Origin: Schleiferia thermophila
Lineage (GTDB): Bacteria > Bacteroidota > Bacteroidia > Flavobacteriales > Schleiferiaceae
NCBI RefSeq assembly: GCF_003337435.1
Contig: NZ_QPJS01000002.1
Location: 434,001 to 498,000 of the forward strand
DNA: 64,000 nucleotides
Reading direction: 5' to 3'
A program made the position numbers and the translations under genes. The first letter of the stretch is position 1. Each line of letters opens with the position of its first letter. The notes under the pieces were generated by a model. That model had not been told where the DNA came from. It made no database searches and was given only the letters and a program-made list of their open reading frames with translations. Positions 41,296 through 49,451 of the stretch are shown one piece after another.

Positions 41296-42465
41296 ATGAG
41301 AAAGTTAATTCCATTATTTATTTCCAGCGTTGTCCTCACCAGTGCACAACTTTTGGGTCAGACCCAAAAAACCGATTCAATCCCCATGGTAAACATTCAA
41401 ATTGAAGTAGATGGTACCAAAATCTCTATTTCCACGCCAGACATTCGAAAAATCAGCGAAAAAGATTTGGATGAAATCGTAAGAAACATCACCCAAAACG
41501 CCCAGAAATTCGCCATTCGGTCAGAAAAAATGCTGAATCGCATCCACGAATTGCCAGATCAGGATCTCAGAGTCGTGCGACAATCCGACTCCCTGATTGC
41601 AAGGCTGCAATCTGTCCTCGACAGCAGCATGAGCATCACCATCAAAAGCAAAAACAATTGGAAAAAAGCCCTCGACAAACACTTCGAACAATTCGACCTC
41701 CAACTCCAAAATCTCGACAGAGAGTTAAGTCAGCTCGAAAGCATTGTTGGTGTCCCACATTCTGCAAACGACGCCCCTGAAATCACCATCGAAATGCCAG
41801 GCTTTAAAATTCAAAAAGACAGTGTTACCATCATGAAATTTCCTAAAAGCAGCAATCGCTCAGCTACTGCTTTCCATTTCTCCACAGGAATCAACCAACT
41901 TGGCGACAACTCCGTACTGGACGCCGATCTGCTCCGCTCATGGACCTTTTCCATAGGGGTGCATGGCTTTAGAAGATTTTCACCCAATTCCCCATCCGGT
42001 CTCCTTTACGGGCTTCAGTACCGGTGGACGGCTTTCGGTCTCAACACAGACACTCGGGTAGCCGTTACACCAACTGGTACAGAATTTCAAATAGACCCCA
42101 ACTCCACAGCTACACGTAGCCGCCTGCGCAGCCAGAGCCTGGAAGCACCTATGCTCTTCGTCCTCTCTTCCCGAAGAGGCTACACGCGTCATCTATACTT
42201 TGGCCTTGGTGTATTTGGTGGCTGGCGGTTTGCCAACAGTACCTACGTGCGCGACCTCACCGGCGCTAACAACATGGAGCGAAACACCATTACCAAAGCA
42301 AGCTACCACGTCAATCCCCTCTACGCCGGTGCTCGCGCAATACTCGGATTCAAAGGTTTCACAGCGACCGCCTCCTATGAATTCAACTCCTACTTCCGCA
42401 GCCAAGCCAATCTGCCCAACATGCCCCTTATGAGCCTCACCATAGGCGTCGACCTCGACGACTGA
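41296..42465 (+). CDS. Outer membrane beta-barrel protein with helical N-terminal region
   Basis: 389 residues, family not recognised. A signal peptide ends around AQLLGQ (residue 23). Residues about 45-160 are helical and heptad-rich (NRIHELPDQDLRVVRQSDSLIARLQSVL), probably a periplasmic coiled coil. From about 185 to the end the sequence alternates polar and aromatic residues in strands (FHFSTGINQLGDN, GLLYGLQYRWTAFGL, LYFGLGVFGGWRF, ATASYEFNSYF, PLMSLTIGVDL), a small outer-membrane barrel. Ten bases after the preceding gene; likely a target or sensor component of the sigma operon. Confidence 0.75.
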   Translation: MRKLIPLFISSVVLTSAQLLGQTQKTDSIPMVNIQIEVDGTKISISTPDIRKISEKDLDEIVRNITQNAQKFAIRSEKMLNRIHELPDQDLRVVRQSDSLIARLQSVLDSSMSITIKSKNNWKKALDKHFEQFDLQLQNLDRELSQLESIVGVPHSANDAPEITIEMPGFKIQKDSVTIMKFPKSSNRSATAFHFSTGINQLGDNSVLDADLLRSWTFSIGVHGFRRFSPNSPSGLLYGLQYRWTAFGLNTDTRVAVTPTGTEFQIDPNSTATRSRLRSQSLEAPMLFVLSSRRGYTRHLYFGLGVFGGWRFANSTYVRDLTGANNMERNTITKASYHVNPLYAGARAILGFKGFTATASYEFNSYFRSQANLPNMPLMSLTIGVDLDD

Positions 42466-42516
42466 TTGACACCTCCATCCTCTTTTTTCATCTGTGTAAA
42501 GTGCAGACAAACGCAG

Positions 42517-42547
42517 CAAATCACCGCACCAGCGGTGATTTGTCTTT
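42517..42547 (+). terminator. Terminator of the sigma-factor operon
   Basis: Perfect 11-bp stem CAAATCACCGC (42517-42527) and GCGGTGATTTG (42532-42542), 4-base loop, followed by TCTTTT. Confidence 0.88.
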
Positions 42548-42566
42548 TCACCATAGCTTTTTTCTA

Positions 42567-42597
42567 TTGTCTTTATTGATTAATGTATATACATTTG
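42567..42597 (+). promoter_or_regulatory. Bacteroidota-type promoter of the pirin gene
   Basis: TTG at 42567-42569, 20 bases, TACATTTG at 42590-42597, 29 bases before ATG 42627. Confidence 0.72.
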
Positions 42598-42626
42598 TTT
42601 CAAATTAAAACAAAAATATCACCCGT

Positions 42627-43340
42627 ATGCACATCAATCTTCTCAAAGCTGAACAACGTGGCCACGCCGACCTGGGCTGGCTAAAAACTCATTACAGTTT
42701 CAGCTTTTCCAACTACTACAACCCCAGGCGCATCCATTTCGGCATGCTCCGCGTACTTAACGACGACTACATCGAAGCCAACATGGGCTTTGGCATGCAC
42801 CCCCACGACAATATGGAAATCATCACCATCCCTACATCGGGAGGACTTCGCCATCGCGATAGCATGGGCCATACCGCTACCGTCCACGCCGGCGAAGTGC
42901 AGGTCATGAGTGCCGGCACAGGCATCTACCACAGCGAAATCAACCCCTATTCCCAGCCGGTCACCCTTTTCCAAATTTGGATATTTCCCGACCGTCACAA
43001 TGTCGCCCCACGCTATGACCAAAAGTCCTTCACCGACCAAATTAAACCCGAACACTGGACACTTCTCGTCGGTCCAAAAGACTACACCTCCTCAGCCCTT
43101 TGGATTCATCAGAAAGCGTTTATCTCTATATACCGATCAGGTGCCGAACCCACCAATACATCCTACACACCACACATCCCCGGTCACGGACTTTATCTCA
43201 TGGCCGTAGAAGGCTCCGCAAAGCTGGAAAATCACACCCTCAGCCGTCGCGATTCCATCGAAGTCACCGATTTCAGCTCCCTCTCCCTTCACGTCTTACC
43301 TGCTACAGAACTTCTCGCTATCGAAGTGCCAATGCGCTGA
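42627..43340 (+). CDS. Pirin-family bicupin protein
   Basis: 237 residues. The N-terminal cupin shows the pirin metal set: GMHPHDNMEIIT (two His), LRHRDSMGHTATVHAGEVQVMSAGTGIYHSEIN (third His and Glu; key words HRDSMG and GTGIYHSE). The C-terminal cupin lacks such residues, as is normal. Known relatives include quercetin 2,3-dioxygenases and redox-sensing regulators; the biological role in bacteria is often unclear. Stands alone between two non-coding regions. Its coding strand is C-rich like the genes at 30-34 kb. Confidence 0.92.
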   Translation: MHINLLKAEQRGHADLGWLKTHYSFSFSNYYNPRRIHFGMLRVLNDDYIEANMGFGMHPHDNMEIITIPTSGGLRHRDSMGHTATVHAGEVQVMSAGTGIYHSEINPYSQPVTLFQIWIFPDRHNVAPRYDQKSFTDQIKPEHWTLLVGPKDYTSSALWIHQKAFISIYRSGAEPTNTSYTPHIPGHGLYLMAVEGSAKLENHTLSRRDSIEVTDFSSLSLHVLPATELLAIEVPMR

Positions 43341-43363
43341 TTGCCGGCAGCATATTTAATTCA

Positions 43364-43500
43364 GGGCGTGCCCCCGCGCGCCGGCCTGGTGGCCTTACCG
43401 CGCGGGGTCGGGCTGCTGCGGGGTGCGCTTCGCTCCCGTGCTTCGCTGCGCTGCGCACCGCCCTGCGGGCGCCCTCCGCATCCCTCACGCACTAGCCCCC
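43364..43500. repeat. Structured GC-rich intergenic element, copy 2
   Basis: Begins 24 bases after the pirin stop with GGGCG. Hairpin 1: CCCCGCGCG (43372-43380) and its complement (43399-43407), with an inner GGCC/GGCC pair. Then TCGGGCTGC (43408-43416), hairpin 2 GGTGCGC (43422-43428) with GCGCACC (43453-43459), and CGCTCCCG (43431-43438) in its loop. It shares the opening word, the two core words and the two-hairpin plan with the copy at 34682, although the hairpin-1 stems differ in sequence. Confidence 0.7.
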
Positions 43501-43816
43501 ATCCCGGCCCGCAAAGGACCCATCCGGCTCCTCAGCCCGAAGTTGCAGCCTTCAGCTGCCTCACAATCCTCCGCCTCCCCGTCTTCCTGCAGGCTTCCAT
43601 AGCACGCATGCGCTGTTCTTCCGGCTGCTCTTTACCTCCGCAAATCGGCCACTGCATCGGACCTCCCTGTGTTAAAGCCACCGGTTCGCATAGTTCAGCA
43701 TGCCCGGCAATCTCCGCATTCCCGTCCATTTCCGGTCCTTTCCTGGCCCCGTTGACCACACCTTCCCATTCCATTTCGTCCCTGCCCTTTCAAAGCTCCT
43801 GAACCACCTCCCTCAC

Positions 43817-43865
43817 TTTTCCCTTTTCCCTTTTCCCTTTTCCCTTTTCATTTTTCATTTTTCAC
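43817..43865. repeat. Heptanucleotide tandem repeat, seven units
   Basis: Four units of TTTTCCC (43817-43844), two of TTTTCAT (43845-43858) and one TTTTCAC (43859-43865): exactly 49 bases with period 7. A weaker eighth unit TTCTCAC follows. Confidence 0.9.
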
Positions 43866-43969
43866 TTCTCACCCCTCTGCGCAGTCCTCAGGCCTTCTGC
43901 CTTCCGCCGGCACACTCTCCGGATACAGGCCCCCACCCCACACCGGCCGATGGCCCTGGTAGACGCCCG

Positions 43970-44150
43970 CGGGCTCCGTTCGGCTTCCGCGGATAACAGC
44001 TCTCCAATCAGAAGGCTAGCGGCAGCCGGATCATGCAGAGTCTGCCTGCCGCGAAGATTTTCTGACGGATGTAGCCATTGTTGACCTCTGGAAACTGTTC
44101 CATGAGATTGCACAAAGCATCCAGCTCTCCCTCACCTGCACCCGCGATAA
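43970..44150 (-). pseudogene. Possible gene remnant
   Basis: On the minus strand, 44150-44027 reads an open stretch containing LDALCNLMEQFPEVNNGY and IRQKIFA before a stop; shifting one frame near 44045 continues as RQTLHDPAAASLLIGELL and on to about 43970. The two pieces look like ordinary protein, unlike the rest of the gap, and would be joined by a single frameshift. No family recognised; chance is possible. Confidence 0.2.
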
Positions 44151-44424
44151 CTTTCTATTCATGCAGCAGGTCCTCACAAAAAAAAAATTACATCACAAGC
44201 CGTACATTGCCTAGAGAGAAGTCAGTCGCCGTGGTCCACCCCACCGGGACTATCAGTTACAGGCGCAAAAAATACATTACAAAAAAACGCTTGCTTATAG
44301 TTTAACAGCCGACTTAGATCAGAATCTCCTGAAAAATTCAAGCGATTTCCCCGCACCCTATGCACTTTTCGCATACCTTTTCCACGGTAGATTTCCCTGA
44401 GCCGCAGGTGCCGTTTTACAATCT

Positions 44425-44432
44425 TATCTTTG
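44425..44432 (+). promoter_or_regulatory. Putative -7 box of the dusB operon
   Basis: TATCTTTG (TAnnTTTG) 19 bases before ATG 44452. No matching TTG at -33. Confidence 0.5.
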
Positions 44433-44451
44433 CCCACATTGTGTTTATCGA

Positions 44452-45432
44452 ATGGTGAAAATCGGAAATATCGAGTTAGCTGAATTTCCCATCCTCCTGG
44501 CTCCCATGGAAGATGTGAGCGATCCGCCGTTTCGCAAAGTATGTAAAAAATTTGGAGCCGATCTGATGTATACCGAATTCATCAGCTCAGAGGGATTGAT
44601 CCGGCATGCCATTAAAAGCCGGGCAAAACTCGATATTTTCGATTACGAACGTCCTATTGGCATTCAGCTATTTGGCGGAGACGAGGAGGCACTTGCCATG
44701 GCCACCGAAATAGTAGATGCTACAGGCCCTGACCTTGTAGATATCAATTTTGGCTGCCCGGTAAAAAAAGTAGTGTGCAAAGGTGCAGGCGCTGCCGTAC
44801 TCAAAGATATTCCTCTAATGGAGCGACTTACCAAGGCCGTCGTAAAAAGTACATCCCTTCCGGTAACAGTTAAAACCCGCCTTGGCTGGGACGAAAACAG
44901 CAAAAATATAGTGGAAGTTGCCGAGCGGTTGCAAGATACCGGTATTAAAGCGCTTACCATTCACGGGCGTACAAGGACTCAGATGTACAAAGGTGCCGCC
45001 GACTGGACTCTGATAGCCAAAGTGAAGGAAAACCCCAGAATGCACATCCCGGTCTTTGGAAATGGCGATATTGACTCTCCGCAAAAAGCTCTTGAATACA
45101 AAAACAAATATGGTGTAGATGGCATTATGATTGGCAGAGCAGCTATTGGTAATCCTTTTATCTTCAGAGAAGTAAAACACTATCTGAAAACAGGCCAGTT
45201 GTTGTCACCCCCTACAGTTGACGAGCGCGTGGAAGCTTGTCTGGAGCACCTCCAATTCAGCATTCGCTGGAAAGGACCTCGGCTCGGACTTATCGAAATG
45301 AGAAGTCACTATGCCAATTACTTTAAAGGACTCCAAAACTTCAAACCTCTTAAAATTAGGCTATTGACTTCTGACTCTCTCGATGAGGTCTATGAAATAC
45401 TGAATGAAATCCGACAAATTGAATTAGTTTGA
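44452..45432 (+). CDS. dusB: tRNA-dihydrouridine synthase (DusB type)
   Basis: 326 residues. Dus enzymes reduce specific uridines in tRNA using FMN and NADPH. Seen: LLAPMEDVSDPPFRKVCKKFGADLMYTEFIS at the start (key APMEDVSDPPFR), QLFGGDEEALAMA, DINFGCPVKKVVCKGAGAAVL with the catalytic Cys, VKTRLGWDE, LTIHGRTRTQMYKG and GNGDI/GIMIGRAAIGNPFIF. A normal-length TIM barrel plus helical recognition domain. Its stop is 11 bases before the thiolase ATG, an unrelated gene in the same transcript. Confidence 0.96.
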   Translation: MVKIGNIELAEFPILLAPMEDVSDPPFRKVCKKFGADLMYTEFISSEGLIRHAIKSRAKLDIFDYERPIGIQLFGGDEEALAMATEIVDATGPDLVDINFGCPVKKVVCKGAGAAVLKDIPLMERLTKAVVKSTSLPVTVKTRLGWDENSKNIVEVAERLQDTGIKALTIHGRTRTQMYKGAADWTLIAKVKENPRMHIPVFGNGDIDSPQKALEYKNKYGVDGIMIGRAAIGNPFIFREVKHYLKTGQLLSPPTVDERVEACLEHLQFSIRWKGPRLGLIEMRSHYANYFKGLQNFKPLKIRLLTSDSLDEVYEILNEIRQIELV

Positions 45433-45443
45433 GACAAAACAAA

Positions 45444-46649
45444 ATGGATCAGGCATACATACTGGATGGACTACGTAGTCCGATCGGAAAATTTGGCGGA
45501 GCGCTGGCGGATATAAGAACCGACGATCTAGCAGCTCATGTCATCGCAGAAATCGTAAGAAAAAGACCCGATATCAACCCATCTGACATTGACGATGTAA
45601 TTATGGGCTGCGCCAATCAGGCAGGGGAAGACAACCGAAATATTGCCCGCATGGCATTGCTCCTTGCGGGATTGCCCGTGGGCATACCGGGTGAAACTGT
45701 CAATCGCCTTTGCGCCAGCGGTATGGCAGCCATTGTCCATGCCATGAGAGCCATCAAATCGGGTGATGCAAGCCTGTTAATAGCCGGGGGAATTGAGCAC
45801 ATGACCCGGGCCCCATATGTAATCAGCAAGCCTACTAAAGCGTATGGTACCGATAGCCAACTCTACGACAGCTCCTTTGGCTGGCGATTTATCAACCCTA
45901 AAATGCAGCAACTCTATGGAACCGAAGCCATGGGAGAGACTGCCGAAAATCTCGTTGAACTGTATCGTATAAGCCGTGAGGACCAAGATCTCTTTGCCTA
46001 CCGCAGCCAGATGAAAGCAGCTGCAGCCCTAAAAAACGGGCGCTTGGCAAAAGAAATTACGCCGGTGATCATCCCTCGCAAAAAAGGCGAGCCACTTCAT
46101 GTGACTGATGATGAATTTATCAAGCCAGATACCACTCCGGAAATTCTGGCATCACTCAAACCTGCCTTTCGGAAAAATGGCACTGTGACTGCCGGAAATT
46201 CCTCTGGACTGAACGATGGTGCCGCTGCACTATTCATAGCTTCAGAAACCTATTGTGAGGCGCATTCCATCGAGCCGATGGCCCGAATAGTGAGCATGGG
46301 AGTCACCGGCGTTGAGCCGCGTATTATGGGAATCGGACCCGTAAAAGCCTCTGAAATCGCTCTTAAAAAAGCGGGGCTCACGCTGGACCAAATGGACATC
46401 ATCGAAATCAATGAAGCTTTCGCTGCACAAGTCTTGGCCTGTACCCGACAGATGAATCTGGCTGACGACGATCCGAGAATCAACCCCAACGGCGGTGCTA
46501 TCGCCTTGGGACATCCCCTCGGCATGACGGGCGCTCGTATTGTGTTTTCAGCAGCCCTCCAACTCGCGCTGACAGGGGCCCGATACGCCCTTGTGACCAT
46601 GTGCATTGGCGTAGGTCAGGGATATGCCGTTGTTTTGGAACGCGTATAG
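45444..46649 (+). CDS. Thiolase, 3-oxoadipyl-CoA (PcaF/PaaJ) type
   Basis: 401 residues from ATG 45444 (a TTG at 45429 overlaps dusB). Seen: [20 protein letters not shown], the wording typical of 3-oxoadipyl-CoA thiolases; nucleophilic Cys90 in [59 protein letters not shown]; and the second Cys in MCIGVGQGY. This enzyme releases acetyl-CoA and succinyl-CoA at the end of the beta-ketoadipate and phenylacetate routes. PaaZ and an enoyl-CoA hydratase are 6-9 kb away, which supports the aromatic-catabolic reading over plain acetoacetyl-CoA thiolase. Confidence 0.9.
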   Translation: MDQAYILDGLRSPIGKFGGALADIRTDDLAAHVIAEIVRKRPDINPSDIDDVIMGCANQAGEDNRNIARMALLLAGLPVGIPGETVNRLCASGMAAIVHAMRAIKSGDASLLIAGGIEHMTRAPYVISKPTKAYGTDSQLYDSSFGWRFINPKMQQLYGTEAMGETAENLVELYRISREDQDLFAYRSQMKAAAALKNGRLAKEITPVIIPRKKGEPLHVTDDEFIKPDTTPEILASLKPAFRKNGTVTAGNSSGLNDGAAALFIASETYCEAHSIEPMARIVSMGVTGVEPRIMGIGPVKASEIALKKAGLTLDQMDIIEINEAFAAQVLACTRQMNLADDDPRINPNGGAIALGHPLGMTGARIVFSAALQLALTGARYALVTMCIGVGQGYAVVLERV

Positions 46650-46661
46650 ACCTTAGTCTCC

Positions 46662-49448
46662 TTGGCTTACAATACCCTTTTATTGAATTTTTTGAATAAA
46701 TACTTAGCGCCTTTTATTTTCCTTTTAACCAGCTCTCTTGTTTATGCGGTTGATGTCCCAAAGTGCAGCTTATCGGTAAGAGTCGATCATCGATCCAATA
46801 CAGCACACATTCGCGTTCTTTGGAAAAACCTGCCAAAGGCAGATACCCTCTGGTTCTATTACATGCCTGCTGCATTGGCCGATAAAAAATCCTTTTTTTC
46901 CCGAGAGCAGGATGAATACCAAAACCCCGAATTGCATTTCTTTAAAGACAAACAAGCATTTGAATTACCTGTTTTTACGGATGTAACACGCATTATAAGG
47001 CATCCTACATATTCGGAGGTTTTTGGTATAGTGGAAGGCACGTCCGATACAGTTGCTTTTACGTATACAATTCGCGTATTGTCTCATTCCTTTCCTATAT
47101 CGGCAGTACTCCCGGGTGGTGATTTACTCTTTCAGTTTTTTTACCCTCAACCTATCGATTCGAATATCTTAACACCTCTTAATCAGCACTTGTACCTTTC
47201 ATTGCCAGCAGCCCATTACATTGCAACTATCGAAACAGACAATAAATACAACCTCATAGCACCCGGTAGTGTTGAATCAGAATTTTTAGGGGATCACATT
47301 CGCTGGTCGGTCACAACTTCTCAACTTGATCATTTCAACTTTTTACTTTCCAGTAATTTGGTAAAACTACCTCCAACCAAGAGCAACCCCTCAACCGAAA
47401 TATATGCTCAGATTCCAAATATAGGGAAAATGACAGAAGTGGCCGTTAAGGCAGATGAACTGAGAAACTATATAAAAGAAACTTATAAAATTAGGCAAAT
47501 ACCGTATTTAAAAATTGCGGACCTAACAGATGTACGAAATGCAATATATCCCAATGGCCACTGGATAGCCATAAAAATACCCACCAATCTCCAGTATTTA
47601 CCATCCTCATTGGCAGAAATCTGGATGGAGTCATTTGTGAAAGGCCGGACTATTACAAACCGATGGAAGTATCCGATTTTTTACAAAGGTTTGTCTGAAT
47701 TTTTGAAATATGATTTTCTCAAGACACAATATCCCGAACTGAAACTTCTAGGTCCACTAGCCAATACATTACCAGGTCGCATATTTGGTCTCGACAGCAT
47801 TCCGTATTGGTATCAGAACCAGTTAATATTTCTGTTTACCGAGCGACAGGGATTATCGCAGCCATTAAACGACGATTATGCCCGCTCATCGAGACTGCAT
47901 CTGGATGGATCGGGGGTAGCCAAATACGTTTCTGCTCTGTTTCACTTGAAGGGATATCTGGGTGAGTTTAAGTTTAATAAGCTCATGTATGAAGCATTTG
48001 AGCAGGGACACATTATCACTCCGGAAGCTTTTCACAGGCACTTAAGTGAAAATCACCATCGTCCATTGGACTGGTTTACAGTTGATTTTTACACAAAAAA
48101 CACCATTCTTGATTATGAACTGCTTCAGATAAGAAGATGCAATTATACCCAGGTAATCACTGTAAAAAATCGAGGACAGATAAAAGCTCCGATTCCTATC
48201 TCAGGTATTAAGGATGGAGAGATCTTCATCACTCAATGGTTTGAGGGGCATCATGGAACCAGGAAAATACCCGTTCACACTGAAGTATTTGATCGAATCA
48301 TCATCGATGCCCGGGCAGAAACCCCGGAAATCAATCACCACAACAATCAAATGCGCACAGCTGGAATTTTACGACGTCTTGAGCCGGTAAAATTCCAATT
48401 TTATACCGGACTGGAAGAACCTTTTAAAAACCAGATCTACTGGTATCCAATGCTCAACTTTAATGCTTACGACAGAATTTTGTTGGGAATTTCTGTGTAC
48501 AATTCAGGCCTTCTGCTTAAAAAATACGAATATCAGATAAGCCCACAGTTTTCAACCGGCACCGGTAAGTTGACCGGAATAGCAAATTTTACGGCCAATT
48601 ATCCCATTCATTCAGGATTTTTTCATATGATTAGGGCGGGCGTGTATTTCAAATACTTTCACTACGACCAGGATCTTGCTTTCACCAGATGGTCGCCTAC
48701 AGTGCGCTTCTGGTGGCGAAAGTCCAATCCACGCTCTATGTATTTTCACATTACTCGTCTGCGATTTGTAGACGTCAGGCGTGAGTTACCTCCCGATTAT
48801 GAAGATCTTCCGGTAGATATCAGCAATGCAAGTTATGGTGTATTTAGCCTTAACCACACAATGGAATATACATCCATTTTAAAACCAACCATAGTAAAGG
48901 CAAACTTTGAAAAATCATCGGCATTTGTAAAGGTTTTTGGCGAATGGGATCAGCGCTGGATGCTTCCTAACAGAAGATGGCTGATTTTGAGACTGTTCTA
49001 TGGCCAATTTTTAAAAAATAATCTTCCTTCAGCCAATGCATTTTACAACTTTGGACTCTCGGGCACGCTCGACTACAATTTTGATTACCTCTTTTATGGC
49101 CGGAGCGATAGCGCGGGTATATGGAGTCAGCAAATGTTTATCACCGATGGAGGTTTCAGGGCTGCCACCGGAGTGTATGCCAGCAGGTGGATGGGTTCTA
49201 TAAATGTAAGTATTCCATTTTGGAAATTTTTGGGGATGTATGCCGATGCTGGTTGGGCAGATGGAAGGATGGCGTATGGTACAGGAATCCGATTGGCATT
49301 TATTACCGATTTTGTAGAGCTCTATTTACCGGTTTTCACATCGCAGCAACGGGTGGGGGCGAATACAGGATATTTGCCTAAGGTGAGGTTTTTATTCAAT
49401 CCCGATTTTAATGCAGTGTTACAACGTATTAGGCGAGGGTGGTATTAG
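46662..49448 (+). CDS. Outer-membrane beta-barrel protein with inactive M1-peptidase-like domain
   Basis: 928 residues from TTG 46662 (no in-frame ATG precedes the signal peptide, which ends near VYAVD). The N-terminal half follows the plan of Bacteroidota M1-type peptidase/barrel proteins: a beta-sandwich (LWFYYMPAALADKKSFF), then the place where HExxHxW and the downstream Glu belong. Here that place reads SSLAEIW (about 315-321) and FYKGLSEFL (about 340-348), so neither zinc His nor Glu is present. From about residue 590 the chain becomes a barrel (IYWYPMLNFNAYDRILLGISVYNSG start). Inferred: a pseudo-peptidase used for binding or barrel assembly at the outer membrane. 12 bases after the thiolase gene. 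Confidence 0.75.
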   Translation: MAYNTLLLNFLNKYLAPFIFLLTSSLVYAVDVPKCSLSVRVDHRSNTAHIRVLWKNLPKADTLWFYYMPAALADKKSFFSREQDEYQNPELHFFKDKQAFELPVFTDVTRIIRHPTYSEVFGIVEGTSDTVAFTYTIRVLSHSFPISAVLPGGDLLFQFFYPQPIDSNILTPLNQHLYLSLPAAHYIATIETDNKYNLIAPGSVESEFLGDHIRWSVTTSQLDHFNFLLSSNLVKLPPTKSNPSTEIYAQIPNIGKMTEVAVKADELRNYIKETYKIRQIPYLKIADLTDVRNAIYPNGHWIAIKIPTNLQYLPSSLAEIWMESFVKGRTITNRWKYPIFYKGLSEFLKYDFLKTQYPELKLLGPLANTLPGRIFGLDSIPYWYQNQLIFLFTERQGLSQPLNDDYARSSRLHLDGSGVAKYVSALFHLKGYLGEFKFNKLMYEAFEQGHIITPEAFHRHLSENHHRPLDWFTVDFYTKNTILDYELLQIRRCNYTQVITVKNRGQIKAPIPISGIKDGEIFITQWFEGHHGTRKIPVHTEVFDRIIIDARAETPEINHHNNQMRTAGILRRLEPVKFQFYTGLEEPFKNQIYWYPMLNFNAYDRILLGISVYNSGLLLKKYEYQISPQFSTGTGKLTGIANFTANYPIHSGFFHMIRAGVYFKYFHYDQDLAFTRWSPTVRFWWRKSNPRSMYFHITRLRFVDVRRELPPDYEDLPVDISNASYGVFSLNHTMEYTSILKPTIVKANFEKSSAFVKVFGEWDQRWMLPNRRWLILRLFYGQFLKNNLPSANAFYNFGLSGTLDYNFDYLFYGRSDSAGIWSQQMFITDGGFRAATGVYASRWMGSINVSIPFWKFLGMYADAGWADGRMAYGTGIRLAFITDFVELYLPVFTSQQRVGANTGYLPKVRFLFNPDFNAVLQRIRRGWY

Positions 49449-49451
49449 CTC

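Larger units (their letters stand above)
43341..44451. other. Gene-free gap, 1111 bases
   Basis: Contains the GC-rich element (43364-43500), a C-rich plus strand to about 43800, a 7-base tandem repeat (43817-43865), a possible decayed reading frame on the minus strand (about 43970-44150) and an A10 run at 44178-44187. Open frames here (for example 43341-43802 plus) are rich in P, S, R and C and do not look like proteins. Confidence 0.6.

Noticed and set aside
43341-43802. 153-codon plus-strand frame and overlapping frames in the GC-rich gap
   Set aside because: Composition is dominated by P, S, R, C and H across a hairpin-rich element; no start context, domain or secondary-structure pattern.
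43817-43865. CRISPR-like repeat array
   Set aside because: Units are 7 bases without spacers and no cas genes are present; it is a simple tandem repeat.
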